From Polytrichum commune (lineage: Eukaryota > Streptophyta > Polytrichopsida > Polytrichales > Polytrichaceae), in NCBI GenBank assembly GCA_950295325.1, contig OX485809.1, positions 12,214,001-12,278,000 on the forward strand: a stretch of DNA of 64,000 nt, written 5' to 3'. Position numbers and translations under genes: made by a program. Below are positions 46,402-56,900 of the stretch, piece after piece (positions within the stretch are counted from its first letter, which is position 1; every line of letters starts with the position of its first letter). The notes below the pieces were generated by a model, which saw only the letters and a list, made by a program, of their open reading frames with translations, made no database searches and was not told the origin of the DNA.

Positions 46402-47113
46402 CCATAATCGTATCTAGTAAATCAACCTAGTTTGGTATGATGTAGAAACTTCAATGCGTATTGGTCACTTGAAAGTTTTAGAATTTTCTTATTCTCGAAT
46501 GATGGTTTGAAGTCCTTTTGATACTTTCAATTACTCCGGGAACTTAGAGATTCTTTTGTCTGGTTTCCCTTGAATTCTCTAGTTGTGGAGCTTAATTCTC
46601 CATTCGCGGTCTTCAAATGTATCTTCCTCAATTCGCTTTAGTCTTCAAACGCCTTCGGCCTTCAACTGAATTGTCTTCGAATTGCTTTCGCCTTCAAACG
46701 CCTTCGGTCTTGAAAGAATCTCCTTAGTCTTCAGTCTTGAAACGAATCTTCAGTCTCGCAGGCCTCCAGCCTCGAAGTCCTCTGGTCTCGCAGTCCTCCA
46801 AAAGGTCTTCCAATAAAATCGCTCCCGATAAATTTGCTCCCGATAATTCCTTTTGACTCTCACGTTGAATAGTTCGTATTTAATAATGAGGGTTACGAGT
46901 TCCTTTGGTCTCCAAAGGGTTGCTCGTCCGGCCTCCTAAAGTTTCTTAGGGTATGAGGTTTACGAGTCCTTTGGTCTCCAAAGGGTTGCTCGTCCGGCCT
47001 CCTAAAGTTTCCTAAGGTATTCGTGTTGACACTTCACGTTTAATGTTCCGCGGCAAATGAAGTGTGATAGGGCCCTTAACTTGCCCCCTTTATATAGTGT
47101 TCAATATCTACCA
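46402..47113 (-). repeat. LTR-like direct repeat, left copy
   Basis: Almost identical to 51564-52275. On the minus strand it starts TGGTAGATATTGAACACTAT, has TATATAAAGGGGGC directly after, and contains a tandem ~68-bp duplication (TCTCCAAAGGGTTGCTCGTC, then CGGCCTCCTAAAGTTTC on the plus strand). It is rich in GAAGAC/GAAGAC-like repeats. It looks like the R-U5 part of an LTR whose U3 is missing on this side. Confidence 0.85.
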
Positions 47114-48870
47114 CTGTGTAGCCCAAAAAGAACTCAGTAAACATCTCAAGGGATGGAGAGGCAGTGTAGCCTCGAAGGGCGATCCAACAACTTCGAACGG
47201 AAACGAAGCCATTCCCGAACGGTGACAGAGTTGCGGATAGGGCCGAGGCCGAGAGGGAGTTCGCCGAGAAGACCAGGAAGAAGACCAGGACAGGTGGAGG
47301 ACGGGAGCGCATACAGCTCACTGAGGCCCGGGCAACGGGTAGGTGAGAAGACCGTAGGAGTGAAGACTGGTTGAGGAACCCTGGGACAGCCGGATACTTG
47401 AAGGTGAAGGGGAGCCATCTAAAGGGACTTAAGGGCAGTTCGACAGATGAAGAGACACGCTAAGTTAGGGTTTAGGGTAATAGGATGAGGTTTGAGTAAT
47501 TAGTGACCTAGACCTAGGTTTAGTGAACAGTTGGCCACCTTAGGGTAGGAATTAGTGAACCCAAATGATGCCCTTTGAAAGATAGGTGAAAGGACATAAG
47601 GGGATGGCCATTTTGGATGAACTCAACTAACTTTACTATTGCAAATGAATGGACAAATATTAGATGAACGAGGGGGGTTATAGAAGATAACCGCATTTAC
47701 ATGGCATATCTAGAAAATAGGAAGAATTACAATAAAACCACCCCACAAGAACATCTAAATTTAACACGTGATTTTTACTGTAAATAGATCCGATGGTACT
47801 AAATTTAGACTGCAGCCACATTTCGTACTAAAAACAGCCTGTTGGAACATTTGGCATTAGGGGCCAAATGTCTAACCGCCAATTCAACCAATCGAAGGAT
47901 TTCGGGGCCTATATAAAGAGGCACTTAAGGAGCCTAAAGGAGCTCATTCAATCGCATTATCCCACGTGAGCACCGCAAAGCCATTCAAGAAGAACGATCG
48001 CCACGAAGTATTTCCGAACGAAGGAAATTGAAGAAAACCATCTTAAGAAGAAACTCGAACGTGGCCAAGAAATTCTCAAGACAAATGAACGAAGGTTCTC
48101 ACGAACCTTAGGGATTTCAAGAATTTTAGATAGCTTTCGAAGACCAAAAAGAATTGAAGACCAAAACTATCTTAGAGATTTAGAGGTTTACTTAGGACTT
48201 ACAAATTGGAGAAACAAGAACATCGGAAGACTAAGGAATTCTAATCACCTTAGAAAATTAAGTTCTCTCTTAGCTTTTTGTGAATGTCCAAGAAAATTTG
48301 AAAGAGAAGACTTGAAGATTTCTTTTGAAGGACTGAGACTAGAGGCATGTGTGACCAAGACCGGAGGTCGCAAGAATGAAGACATTTTGAAGACCGAGGA
48401 CTAAGAAGATTTTGTAGGCCGAAGATTAAGAAGACTTTATAGGCCAAATGCTAAGGAGATTTTCAAGACCGAAGTCTAAGAAGGTTTCTTTTCAAGACTA
48501 AAGGCGTTTTTGAAGACTAAGGGATTTCTTTTCAAGACTAAGGAGTTTTCTTTCCCGACGAAGAACTTTCAAGGAGATTGAAGATTCCTTCAAGTTTAAG
48601 GGCAAAAGGGACTTGAAGAAGAATCGCTTGAAGAATGAAGACCGGAGGAACCTTTCAAGACCGGATGATTGAAACTCACAATTAGAGAAGTCAAAGGGAA
48701 ACCAAACAAAAGAAGCTCTAGTAATTGAAGACATTAAGAAGGCTTTAAGCCATCATTCGAGAATAAGAGAATTCGAAGACCATCAAGTAGTCAAATCTTA
48801 CATTGAAGTTATTACATCATACCAATCTAGACGGATTGTTAAATATGATTAATAAACACTCAAAAGTAAA
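47114..48870 (+). repeat. Diverged LTR of the same family in opposite orientation
   Basis: The plus strand carries the landmarks that the 51.56-52.96 kb LTR has on the minus strand: a purine-rich GC block (47.15-47.4 kb), CATTTGGCATTAGGGG, CTAACCGCCA-ATTCAACCAA, a TATA box in CCTATATAAAGAGGC (~47909), a CAAGACCGAAG-rich stretch and CCATCATTCGAGAATAAG (~48750). It ends near AAACACTC at ~48866. Confidence 0.7.
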
Positions 48871-48885
48871 AGATTGTGAACTTGA

Positions 48886-49374
48886 TTGAGGATTACAAAT
48901 TGGATTCTAGCCTTAGGTAAATGGCCGTGGGATTACCCAAAGTATAACACAAGTAAGACCATTGTAAGAGAATGGGAAGGAACAAGGAAATTTCATGATT
49001 TAATGTGGGACATGCAAAAGTTTTATGAGGACAAAATATGGCAACTATATAAGGAACAAGAAATAGGTTTTACTTACAGATCTCAGTTTGAAAGAAACAT
49101 TGACGAATTACCAGAAGAATTACAAGCACTTATATTTTCCAAGGTATGGAATAATGGAAAAGAAGGAATCACGGCTTATGTGTTAGGAGCAACTCGACAT
49201 CGAGGATACCATTACAAACAAGAAGGGTTGTTATATGATTTGTATGTTAGAAAGATATTCTTACCTCTGTATGGTGGTTTTCATGGTAGTGTGGGGAACT
49301 TGAATTTGGAACAGGAACAAGAACAAGAAACTTTGAGGGATTCTTTTGCCAAAGGTTTGCTTGGGTTGCTTTAG
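48886..49374 (+). CDS. Unidentified retroelement 5' ORF (gag-like position)
   Basis: A 162-codon frame begins just after the plus-strand LTR: ITNWILALGKWPWDYPKYNT, TIVREWEGTRKFHDLMWDMQ, ELPEELQALIFSKVWNNGKE and GYHYKQEGLLYDLYVRKIFL. The position after a 5' LTR suggests gag, but no CCHC knuckle or known gag motif is seen. After about 49255 the frame enters DNA that is the antisense of the integrase C-terminus, so the last ~38 codons are fortuitous. The real protein is truncated by the rearrangement. Confidence 0.5.
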   Translation: MRITNWILALGKWPWDYPKYNTSKTIVREWEGTRKFHDLMWDMQKFYEDKIWQLYKEQEIGFTYRSQFERNIDELPEELQALIFSKVWNNGKEGITAYVLGATRHRGYHYKQEGLLYDLYVRKIFLPLYGGFHGSVGNLNLEQEQEQETLRDSFAKGLLGLL

Positions 49375-50755
49375 TGCGTCTTGCCCATCGTATCTTGAAC
49401 TTGCATGGTCCAGGTATTTTATGGCGGAGGTGCCATAAGATTCGTTGACCGGGGTAAAATCTTGTGTTATGAGTTGTTGGTGGTTCAGAGTCTTCACTCC
49501 TTGGAGAATTTTTAACTTCATCCATAGCTTGGATGATTTCTTCTTTCAAAGCATCATGCTTTTTGGCTACTTTCTTTGGTGTGTTAATTGGTCCATGGTT
49601 ACAATGGTTACAATGTGTCTTTTTCCGGGGCTTGTCATGTCTGTCTTTATGTAACATTTGCATGTGTTTCATGTTTTCTTCGGCTTCATGTCGGGTTAAA
49701 TCCATAACCCTAAGTTGCTCCATTCTCTTTTCTAGAATAGGATGAATTTCTTGGCTCCGTTTTTTGTAAACATCCGGGTGAAGATAAGCCATAGGTAATA
49801 AGGCTTCCGTCCCGAATACTAATGCAAATGGAGTGTGCTTGGTCGTGACCTTATAGGTTGTCCTATAGGCCCAAAGTGTTGCATGTAATTTGGTGTCCCA
49901 ATCCGTTCGATTGGCGTTAACCATTTTGGTCAAGGCAACCTTTATCACTTTGTTAGTACTTTCAGCTTGCTTGTTAGCCTGCGGGTAGTAGGTCGTCGAT
50001 TTACGATGGAGAATCATGAATTCTTGGGTGAGTATTTTGATGGTGTCATTAATAAAATAACTGCCTTGATCGCTCACAAATTCCAAAGGGCACCCAAATT
50101 TCGTAATTATTTCTTCGAAAAGAAATTTGGCCGTTGACTTTGCCATGTTATCTTTTAAGGCTCTGGCCTCCACCCATTTGGTGGTGTAATCCGTAGCTGT
50201 AATAATGTAATGATTTTTGGTGCCTTTAGCTAGTGGGTTGACTGGTCCAATGAAATCCAAACCCCATTCTTGAAATACCTCAGTAGGCATTGTCGGATGT
50301 AGGGGTTGGAGATTTGTGGATATTTTGGGGCCAACCCTTTGGCATATATCGCATTGAGTGCAATAAAGATAAACATCTTTCTTCATTGTTGGCCACCAAT
50401 ACAGGGCCGTTAAAACCTTGTGTAAAGTGATGTTTGCTGAAAAATGGCCTCCAGCTATTCCTTCATGAGCTTCTGCGATAATAGTTGTTGTCACTGGACC
50501 GGCTACGCATGTCCTTCGTATGCCATATGGTCCTTATTTGATCAAGGTTCCACTTTGGTTTAGCATGAAAGGACGATTGCGTATAGCTATTTGTTGTCGT
50601 TGGGTAGTTGACGCTTCCGTTGTCAATCTACCACGAGTTAAATAATCGATGAAAGGCGTCCTCCAATCTTGTTCTTCCTTCTCCTTGATTGTAATGGTTT
50701 TGTAGTCAACAACCCGCTCTGGAGATTTATCGGGCAGACAATTCCTACATTTCAT
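49247..50755 (-). pseudogene. Ty3/gypsy integrase (core intact, one nonsense codon upstream)
   Basis: Inserts retroelement cDNA into the genome. The frame is continuous from about 50755 to 49247 apart from one TAA at 50534-50536. The zinc-binding domain has EAHEGIAGGH, LYWWPTMKKDV and CTQCDIC. The catalytic core has WGLDFIGPV (first Asp), FVSDQGSYF (second Asp) and YYPQANKQAEST (Glu), with exactly 35 residues between second Asp and Glu, the D,D-35-E arrangement. A C-terminal region with YPGQRILWHLRHK and KFKIRW follows, then a Gln/Pro tail. Long openness suggests fairly recent activity. The segment before the zinc domain (DWRTPFIDYLTRGR) is the usual RNase H-integrase connector. Confidence 0.9.
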
Positions 50756-51090
50756 GTATAAGTGATCAATGTCAGGGGGAATTGTGGGCCACCAGTAAGG
50801 TCATGTGGTAACTTGTGGAATCATCTAATCCATTGAGAGATGTGGGTATCTTTGATTGTGAATGGTTGCCAACCAATTCCATTCCCTTTTCCTGGGAGAT
50901 GCAAAGTTTGATGTCTCCATCTATAAATCTCCGTTTCAAGTCTCCTTCTTTTAGGAAATAACTGGGTAATTCTTCTCGTAACACCCCCAACTCTTTGTGG
51001 AAGGCAAAGTTGCTTAGTTCCATTGGGTTTTTGAGGTGTTGTATGATTGGTTCTCACCAATCATGTGTCCTCTTAGCCGGAAAGATGATG
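50756..51090 (-). pseudogene. Integrase zinc-module repeat 2
   Basis: Minus strand: EPIIQHLKN, LSNFAFHKELGVLREELPSY, DLKRRFIDGDIKLCISQ, then after a one-base shift YWWPTIPPDIDHLY and CRNC, running directly into the connector of the real integrase. It has the same layout as the segment before the integrase core: connector, short beta-rich part, YWWPT, C-x2-C. Confidence 0.65.
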
Positions 51091-51567
51091 GTTCCATAAT
51101 CATTGATTTTGTATGGTGATTTGGCATGTTTTACATTCATCGATCACATGCTCCACGTCCGAAGAAATGGTTGGCCACCAATAGGGGCCTTTTGTACACT
51201 TGTGTGAGTATCTCTTCTTGCGTTGCGTGAGGTACTTGATGTTCATGTTTTCTTTTGACCCAGTCACTGGCGTACTCTTTTGTTACGCACATTTTGACTT
51301 CCCCATTTGGTAATCGGTATTTCAAACCATCTTCGGTTATGAAGTGAGTCTCGGTGTCGAGGCTGAGTAACCCCAATTCTTCTTGTGTGCCAATATGGTC
51401 CAACTTTTCAACGTTATTTATTTGTTGTATAATTGGGAACCTCCAATCCGGCTCATGTGTTGTTTCTTGTTGAAACGAGTTTTGATCCTCCTTTGGTTGG
51501 GTCTTCCGGGTTTTCCGTCCTTTGCAAGTTGTGCAATATCTTAGATAATTGCACACGTCGTGACCAT
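51091..51567 (-). pseudogene. Integrase zinc-module repeat 1 plus tail of another
   Basis: It opens at the LTR junction with HDVCNYLRYCTTCKGRK, which looks like the C-x2-C end of a still earlier module. Then come PDWRFPIIQQIN, LLSLDTETHFITEDGLKYRL, NGEVKMCVTKEYASDWV, HATQEEILTQVYKRP and, after a one-base shift, YWWPTISSDVEHVIDECKTC. The same connector-YWWPT-CxxC layout as repeat 2 and the integrase itself. The first part (139 codons, 51556-51137) is open. Confidence 0.68.
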
Positions 51568-52275
51568 AATCGTATCTAGTAAATCAACCTAGTTTGGTAT
51601 GATGTAGAAACTTCAATGCGTATTGGTCACTTGAAAGTTTTAGAATTTTCTTATTCTCGAATGATGGTTTGAAGTCCTTTTGATACTTTCAATTACTCCG
51701 GGAACTTAGAGATTCTTTTGTCTGGTTTCCCTTGAATTCTCTAGTTGTGGAGCTTAATTCTCCATTCGCGGTCTTCAAATGTATCTTCCTCAATTCGCTT
51801 TAGTCTTCAAACGCCTTCGGCCTTCAACTGAATTGTCTTCGAATTGCTTTCGCCTTCAAACGCCTTCGGTCTTGAAAGAATCTCCTTAGTCTTCAGTCTT
51901 GAAACGAATCTTCAGTCTCGCGGGCCTCCAGCCTCGAAGTCATCCGGTCTCGCGGTCCTCCAAAAGGTCTTCGAGTAAAATCGCTCCCAATAAATTTGCT
52001 CCCGATAATTCCTTTTGACTCTCACGTTGAATAGTTCATATTTAATAATGAGGGTTACGAGTTCCTTTGGTCTCCAAAGGGTTGCTCGTCCGGCCTCCTA
52101 AAGTTTCTTAGGGTATGAGGTTTATGAGTCCTTTGGTCTCCAAAGGGTTGCTCGTCCGGCCTCCTAAAGTTTCCTAAGATATTCGTGTTGACACTTCACG
52201 TTTAATGTTCCGCGGCAAATGAAGTGTGATAGGGCCCTTAACTTGCCCCCTTTATATAGTGTCCAATATCTACCA
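51564..52275 (-). repeat. LTR-like direct repeat, right copy (R-U5)
   Basis: Near-identical to 46402-47113. On the minus strand it ends GATTATGG directly against integrase-module sequence, with no primer-binding site, gag or RT between, so an internal deletion reaches the LTR edge. Confidence 0.85.
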
Positions 52276-52960
52276 TTAGTTGAATGTGGCGGTTAGGCCT
52301 AATTTCCCCTAATGCCAAATGTAAGCTTTCGGCTATTTTTAGCCCTGAATAATGTTACAGTCTAATTTTAACCCATTCTGATCTATTTACAGCTTGATAA
52401 TGTTCAGATGTGAAATGTACTTGTGGGGTTCATTGGTTGGTATTCTTTGTTTAATGTAGATGCGCCATGTGGTACGGTTATCCTCCGTGTACCTCATTCA
52501 TCCAAGACGCACATATTCATTGAAGAGGGAATATTTTATGTTCATCCTAAGGGATTTTCATCCTCTTTAGGGTATGTCTTTCATCTACCCTTGCCCTAGG
52601 TGTTCACTAATCATCTCACTATTCTATCTCACTATTTGCCCTTCCGTTCCCGGGTGTGATGATGGCGTTCCCGAGCATTCCCGTTGTCGTTCCTTTCTCC
52701 CGGGCCGTTCCTGAGACGCTACCCGGTGATGTTCCCCGTTCCCGGCTTCTTCGGCCGTTCCTAGTACGCTCCTTCGTTCCCGGTTACAGTCCCGTGCCCG
52801 TGCTGGCCCTCGGTCACTTCGTCGGCCACCTGTCAATTTGTCGGCCCTTGGCTCACCCTCACTTCTGGTCACCACCGGCTTCATAGTCCCTCTGGGCCCT
52901 CAGCTTAACTGCCCTCCTCTTTCGTCGCTCCGCTGGTGCTCTGTCTCTGCGCGTCTCTGT
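52276..52960 (-). promoter_or_regulatory. U3-like region of the gypsy LTR
   Basis: Directly upstream (minus strand) of the TATATAAAGGGGG element. It contains CATTTGGCATTAGGGGAAAT and CTAACCGCCACATTCAAC, shared with the plus-strand LTR at 47.85-47.9 kb, and a GC-rich block (52.62-52.95 kb) with repeated CCGTTCCCGG/CGGGAACG motifs. Short open frames over the GC-rich block are by-products of composition. Confidence 0.55.
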
Positions 52961-54740
52961 CTCTACACCATTGTCCTTACCTAGATTGACGGAAGAACCA
53001 CAACCTGGTTTTTCATTATTGGAGGCCACTGTAACACCATCCAAGTGTAGCATTCATCTTTCAATTGCCTCAACTCGTGAGAGGTCAATAGTTTCAGTGA
53101 AGGAATGGTTTGCAAAGGCTTTGATCAAGTGTACTCGACGGTGGGCCTGCCCTTCTTCTATTTTAAAGAGGAAGAACCTGTAAGACGCTTGATTATGGGA
53201 TAATCTTATCCTTCTTCATCACTCCCGGTGAAATGCAAACTCTGAGATTACCCGCTTCCTAACAGGTTTCACCACCCCAATTGCATCTCGTCATCCTCCA
53301 TAGGTAAAAAACAATGGTCTCCTCACAAAGCACCACTCAAATTTGGTAGGGGTATAAGTTTGATTGTTGCTTCAACAAATTGATTCAATCTAATACCTAT
53401 TGATTTTGCATCTAACATATTATTCCAACCAAAGTATGTAATTCAATAGAATAAGGCAAATATCCAGTCCCTCCCCTTCGTGGACTGCCTTTCTTTCTCA
53501 CAATTAGAACCAGTAAAGACCAACAGGGGTACTATAAATGTTTTTCCTTCATGACTTAAATCAACCCTAGGAAAGGCGTCACACCCGACATCAACAATCA
53601 TAGATGATAATCTTTACAAAAAGCTAACACTGGAAAATATCATTCGTTTTTTTTTTCTTCTCAAAAGAAGTTGTTGTATATCTTTTGTAATTTAGTGAGA
53701 CTCCTCTCAATTCTAAATCCAGAGTTTGGTTATTAAGAGAATAGGCAATTCTTCCTCTCCAAAAAGTTTTAATTCTACTTCGGGGCTTCACCTCTCTGGG
53801 ATGGTGTTAATATAAATACTTTCTATCATTTTCAATTAATTCTTCAAGTTTCCGGAAGTTTTTTCAACCACTACTAATCATTCCCAACATTAAGCCCATG
53901 GTCACAAAGACGGAAGATGACAAGTTCTTCTCTCAAGGCTGGGCTTCAACTCCACATTTATCCTTAGACTATAATATGTATATAATTTAGTACCATTTTT
54001 GATACATTCTCTTTAAGAATTCAAGTCACTTTAGATAAGAGTAAGGCTACTTTCATTTATCACTCCAAATTGCATTAAAAAGGGTGTCATATTCCTGGTT
54101 CTCAAGTTTAAGTTATAGTTGAGACAATCATAAAGAATTTGCAAAGAAACTTTGCTTCAATAATCAAGTATGATACTTGAATCAGATTATGATGCCGATA
54201 ACTAATCGAAATAATTGCCAGCCATCAAGTCATTTAATCATCAGACTTCATCACATAACAAAATAATTACACAGACCGATGCTATAACCTCAATTCTGGT
54301 ACATGATCAATTGGATAGTGATGAAACTCAACTTTTTCCCTAGTGACACTCACAGTCAATTACCACAAATAGACAAAAGTACATTCCGTATAACTTCACA
54401 AGAAAATAAAGGGCTTCATGCCTAAAACTTTTATAAGACTATAGTCTAACCGACTTTACAATTATGAAGAGTGTCTCTCTCTTATTGAGAGGAATTCCAA
54501 TTCGTTTATGCACACACACCCTTTCTCTTTTTGTTTCTCTCTCATCTAAATGCCTTGTCTATGGTCTGTAACCATCCAAGATAATGTATGCTTATAGCCA
54601 CGAACTTAGGAGGCCTCTGAATTTCCCACATGTCAATAATCTATTCACGGAAATTCGTGTTTCCCACTGTCCATGGTCAGAATGTCCACTTTTCTTCTGG
54701 CTATATTTTGTAATGCTAATTTTAGTGTTTTGACATTACT
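52961..54740. other. Spacer, no gene recognised
   Basis: A 70-codon plus-strand frame (52971-53183) ending by a GTAAGA donor-like site is unrecognised. The remainder is AT-rich with no transposon termini seen. Confidence 0.4.
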
Positions 54741-56900
54741 TTGACATTCTTTTATAATTATTTAGCTAACAAATCATCCAAATTCAAATCTAACCATTTT
54801 AAGGCAAAAACACTGGAAAACATAGCCCCCTCTTCTAGTTGTTGGCGCCCATGCCAACCCGCATCCTTTTGGTGGAGCCCTCTACTTGGTCTCCTTCCTG
54901 GTCCGCTTCTTGCCTCCTCGAAACCGGTTGACTTTTGCCTACTTTGCATCCATCTTGATGACAACCTTTGCAAGTCCTAATCTTGGGGCACTGTTTGTGG
55001 ATTGTTCTTATGCTGCCATTCAAAAACTGTTCAAAGGGTCCAACTTGTCTCAAGGGGAACTCATCAATCAGAGATGTATGGACCCTCCTCAATGAAGTGC
55101 AAAATGGCCATAGTCTCAACCAACCGCACCCATTTCGACGGTGGATGTTGTAGTTTCAACAACATCGAGAAATCCTGCCTCGATTTGTGATGACAATTGA
55201 CATTAATCGTGAAGTTCCATCTCGGACACCAATCTACAAGCACTACATAAAATATAGCAACACAAAAGTACATTGGATCCTTATGGGTGCAATGGTCTTC
55301 TTAAGAAATTTGGTACGCATTCCGACATTGTCCGGGCGTATTAAATACTGGGGCACCTTGAATATGAGGCCAATTGTATTATACCGAGGCTATGGTCGCA
55401 TCAGGGAACCATTTGTGCGTTTGAGCACACAAACAAAATTGGGGATGCATTTGAACAATGGGTGGTGCTTCAAATGACCATGAGCCACTCACTTATTTAT
55501 AAATCAAATCAGTGGCAACTGGTTCCGTTCTAGAAAGACCATAGTCTTTTAGAATCCACGCCAAAGTTGGCCAAGTTGGGACTAGTTGCTTATTTTCATC
55601 ATCAAAGAGTTTCTTATAATGTCCTAGATACCGTTGGTTGGCCACTGATCCTCCCACTAGAAGGGAAATGGTACTTTGCCACTACAGACTATAGCCTAAG
55701 GGGCACTAGAAATTGAACATGCCCTGCATTGATAAAAGTGGCGACCTTCTCGTGTCAATTGCTTTTATATGCCTCTCAATTATGTTCATGGTCGTGTCCC
55801 TCTTGTGGACATAGTGCGATCCTATAAAATCATCCACTACGGTCAAACTGAAGATCCGTTTGAGGTTGCATCTCAAAACTATCATTAGATATTCTTCCTG
55901 TCTGATTAAAGGTAATAGCTTCTTAACGTTAACTTACCATTTGACCATAGTCTCCCAAATTTGACCATAGAAATGGTGTGCCATCTGCGTGTCGAAATCC
56001 ATCCAATCAATTTCTCGTCCTATAACTTGTCGCCTTGATATCTTGCAGAGTTGGAGTTGTTCTTCACAATCCGCGTAATATAGGTAAATTATTGCCCCCA
56101 CATCACAACAAAGGTTGTAATTGGATCCAATAACCGGAAGACATTTCGAGCTAAGACTTTTATAAATAAGTTCTCTATGCTGAAATCCTTACTAAAGGTC
56201 CACAAAATCTGAAATTGCTCATGCGTAAGCCATTCCTCCATTTCTATCCCGATCATAGTAAAAAGTAAGTCATATTGAATATCGTATAGTTGATGTAAAC
56301 TAAACCGAGGCATAAATTGATATTCTATTGTCCATAATTTAGTGTAGACCTTCATGGATAAAAACATAGAAGGCAGTGATAATTTATTACGCTAAGAGGG
56401 AACCATCGACGTCGTAAGAGCCATAGAGACTCAATTAATTGTGTTATTATAATTTTTTACCATAGTTTTCTTCTTTGCATTTTTTACCACCAATTTTATC
56501 TGCACCCGTTTAAAATCATGGTACAACTCTTTTAGTTGTTGTTTTAACGACGGATTTTGGATTTGCAGCTGCTCACAAAGATGATGGTTATTGAATTTCT
56601 CATGAAGGAGTTGACTAACATGCTCTAAATACTCAACATTCTTTCTTGTGTTTGCTCCAATTTATCTTTATTTTAAGACAATTGCCCTTCCAATTCCACC
56701 ATTTTCTTTTGGGTGACCAACCACTGTGTCACTGTCTTTGGTTGAGATGGTGATATTGGGTAGGTAGATAATGGACAAGACAATGGTCTTGGTATCATCA
56801 CATATGCATTTAGATTTACATTTTGGTACAAATATGACACAAATAAAGTTGAGTAGAAATGCAATACTGCTAGATTATGGGTTCTTCTCATTTATCTTCT
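54741..56900 (-). pseudogene. Decayed coding-like tract, unidentified
   Basis: Minus-strand segments read like worn protein: PKTVTQWLVTQKKMVELEGQ, NKDKLEQTQERMLSI (coiled-coil-like), NPSLKQQLKELYHDFKRVQI, CEEQLQLCKISRRQVIGREI, VHKRDTTMNIIERHIKAID, SVANQRYLGHYKKLFDDENK and KWVRLVETMAILHFIEEGPY, separated by stops and frameshifts. The consistent strand and spacing over 2 kb suggest one ancient ORF or retroelement. No known domain is recognised, and no function is claimed. Confidence 0.4.

Larger units (their letters stand above)
46402..52960. mobile_element. Rearranged Ty3/gypsy composite
   Basis: A 712-bp direct repeat (46402-47113 and 51564-52275) brackets about 4.45 kb. The right part (49.25-51.57 kb) reads on the minus strand as gypsy integrase with repeated upstream modules. 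The left part (47.11-49.26 kb) reads on the plus strand as a diverged LTR plus an unidentified 5' ORF. Gag, protease, reverse transcriptase and RNase H are absent. The two half-elements meet head-on near 49.25 kb. Confidence 0.7.

Noticed and set aside
49445-49745. Plus-strand frames opposite the integrase
   Set aside because: Antisense of a well-supported integrase frame.
52624-53053. GC-rich open frames on both strands
   Set aside because: They lie in the U3-like block of the gypsy LTR and arise from repeated CGGGAACG composition. No domain is seen.
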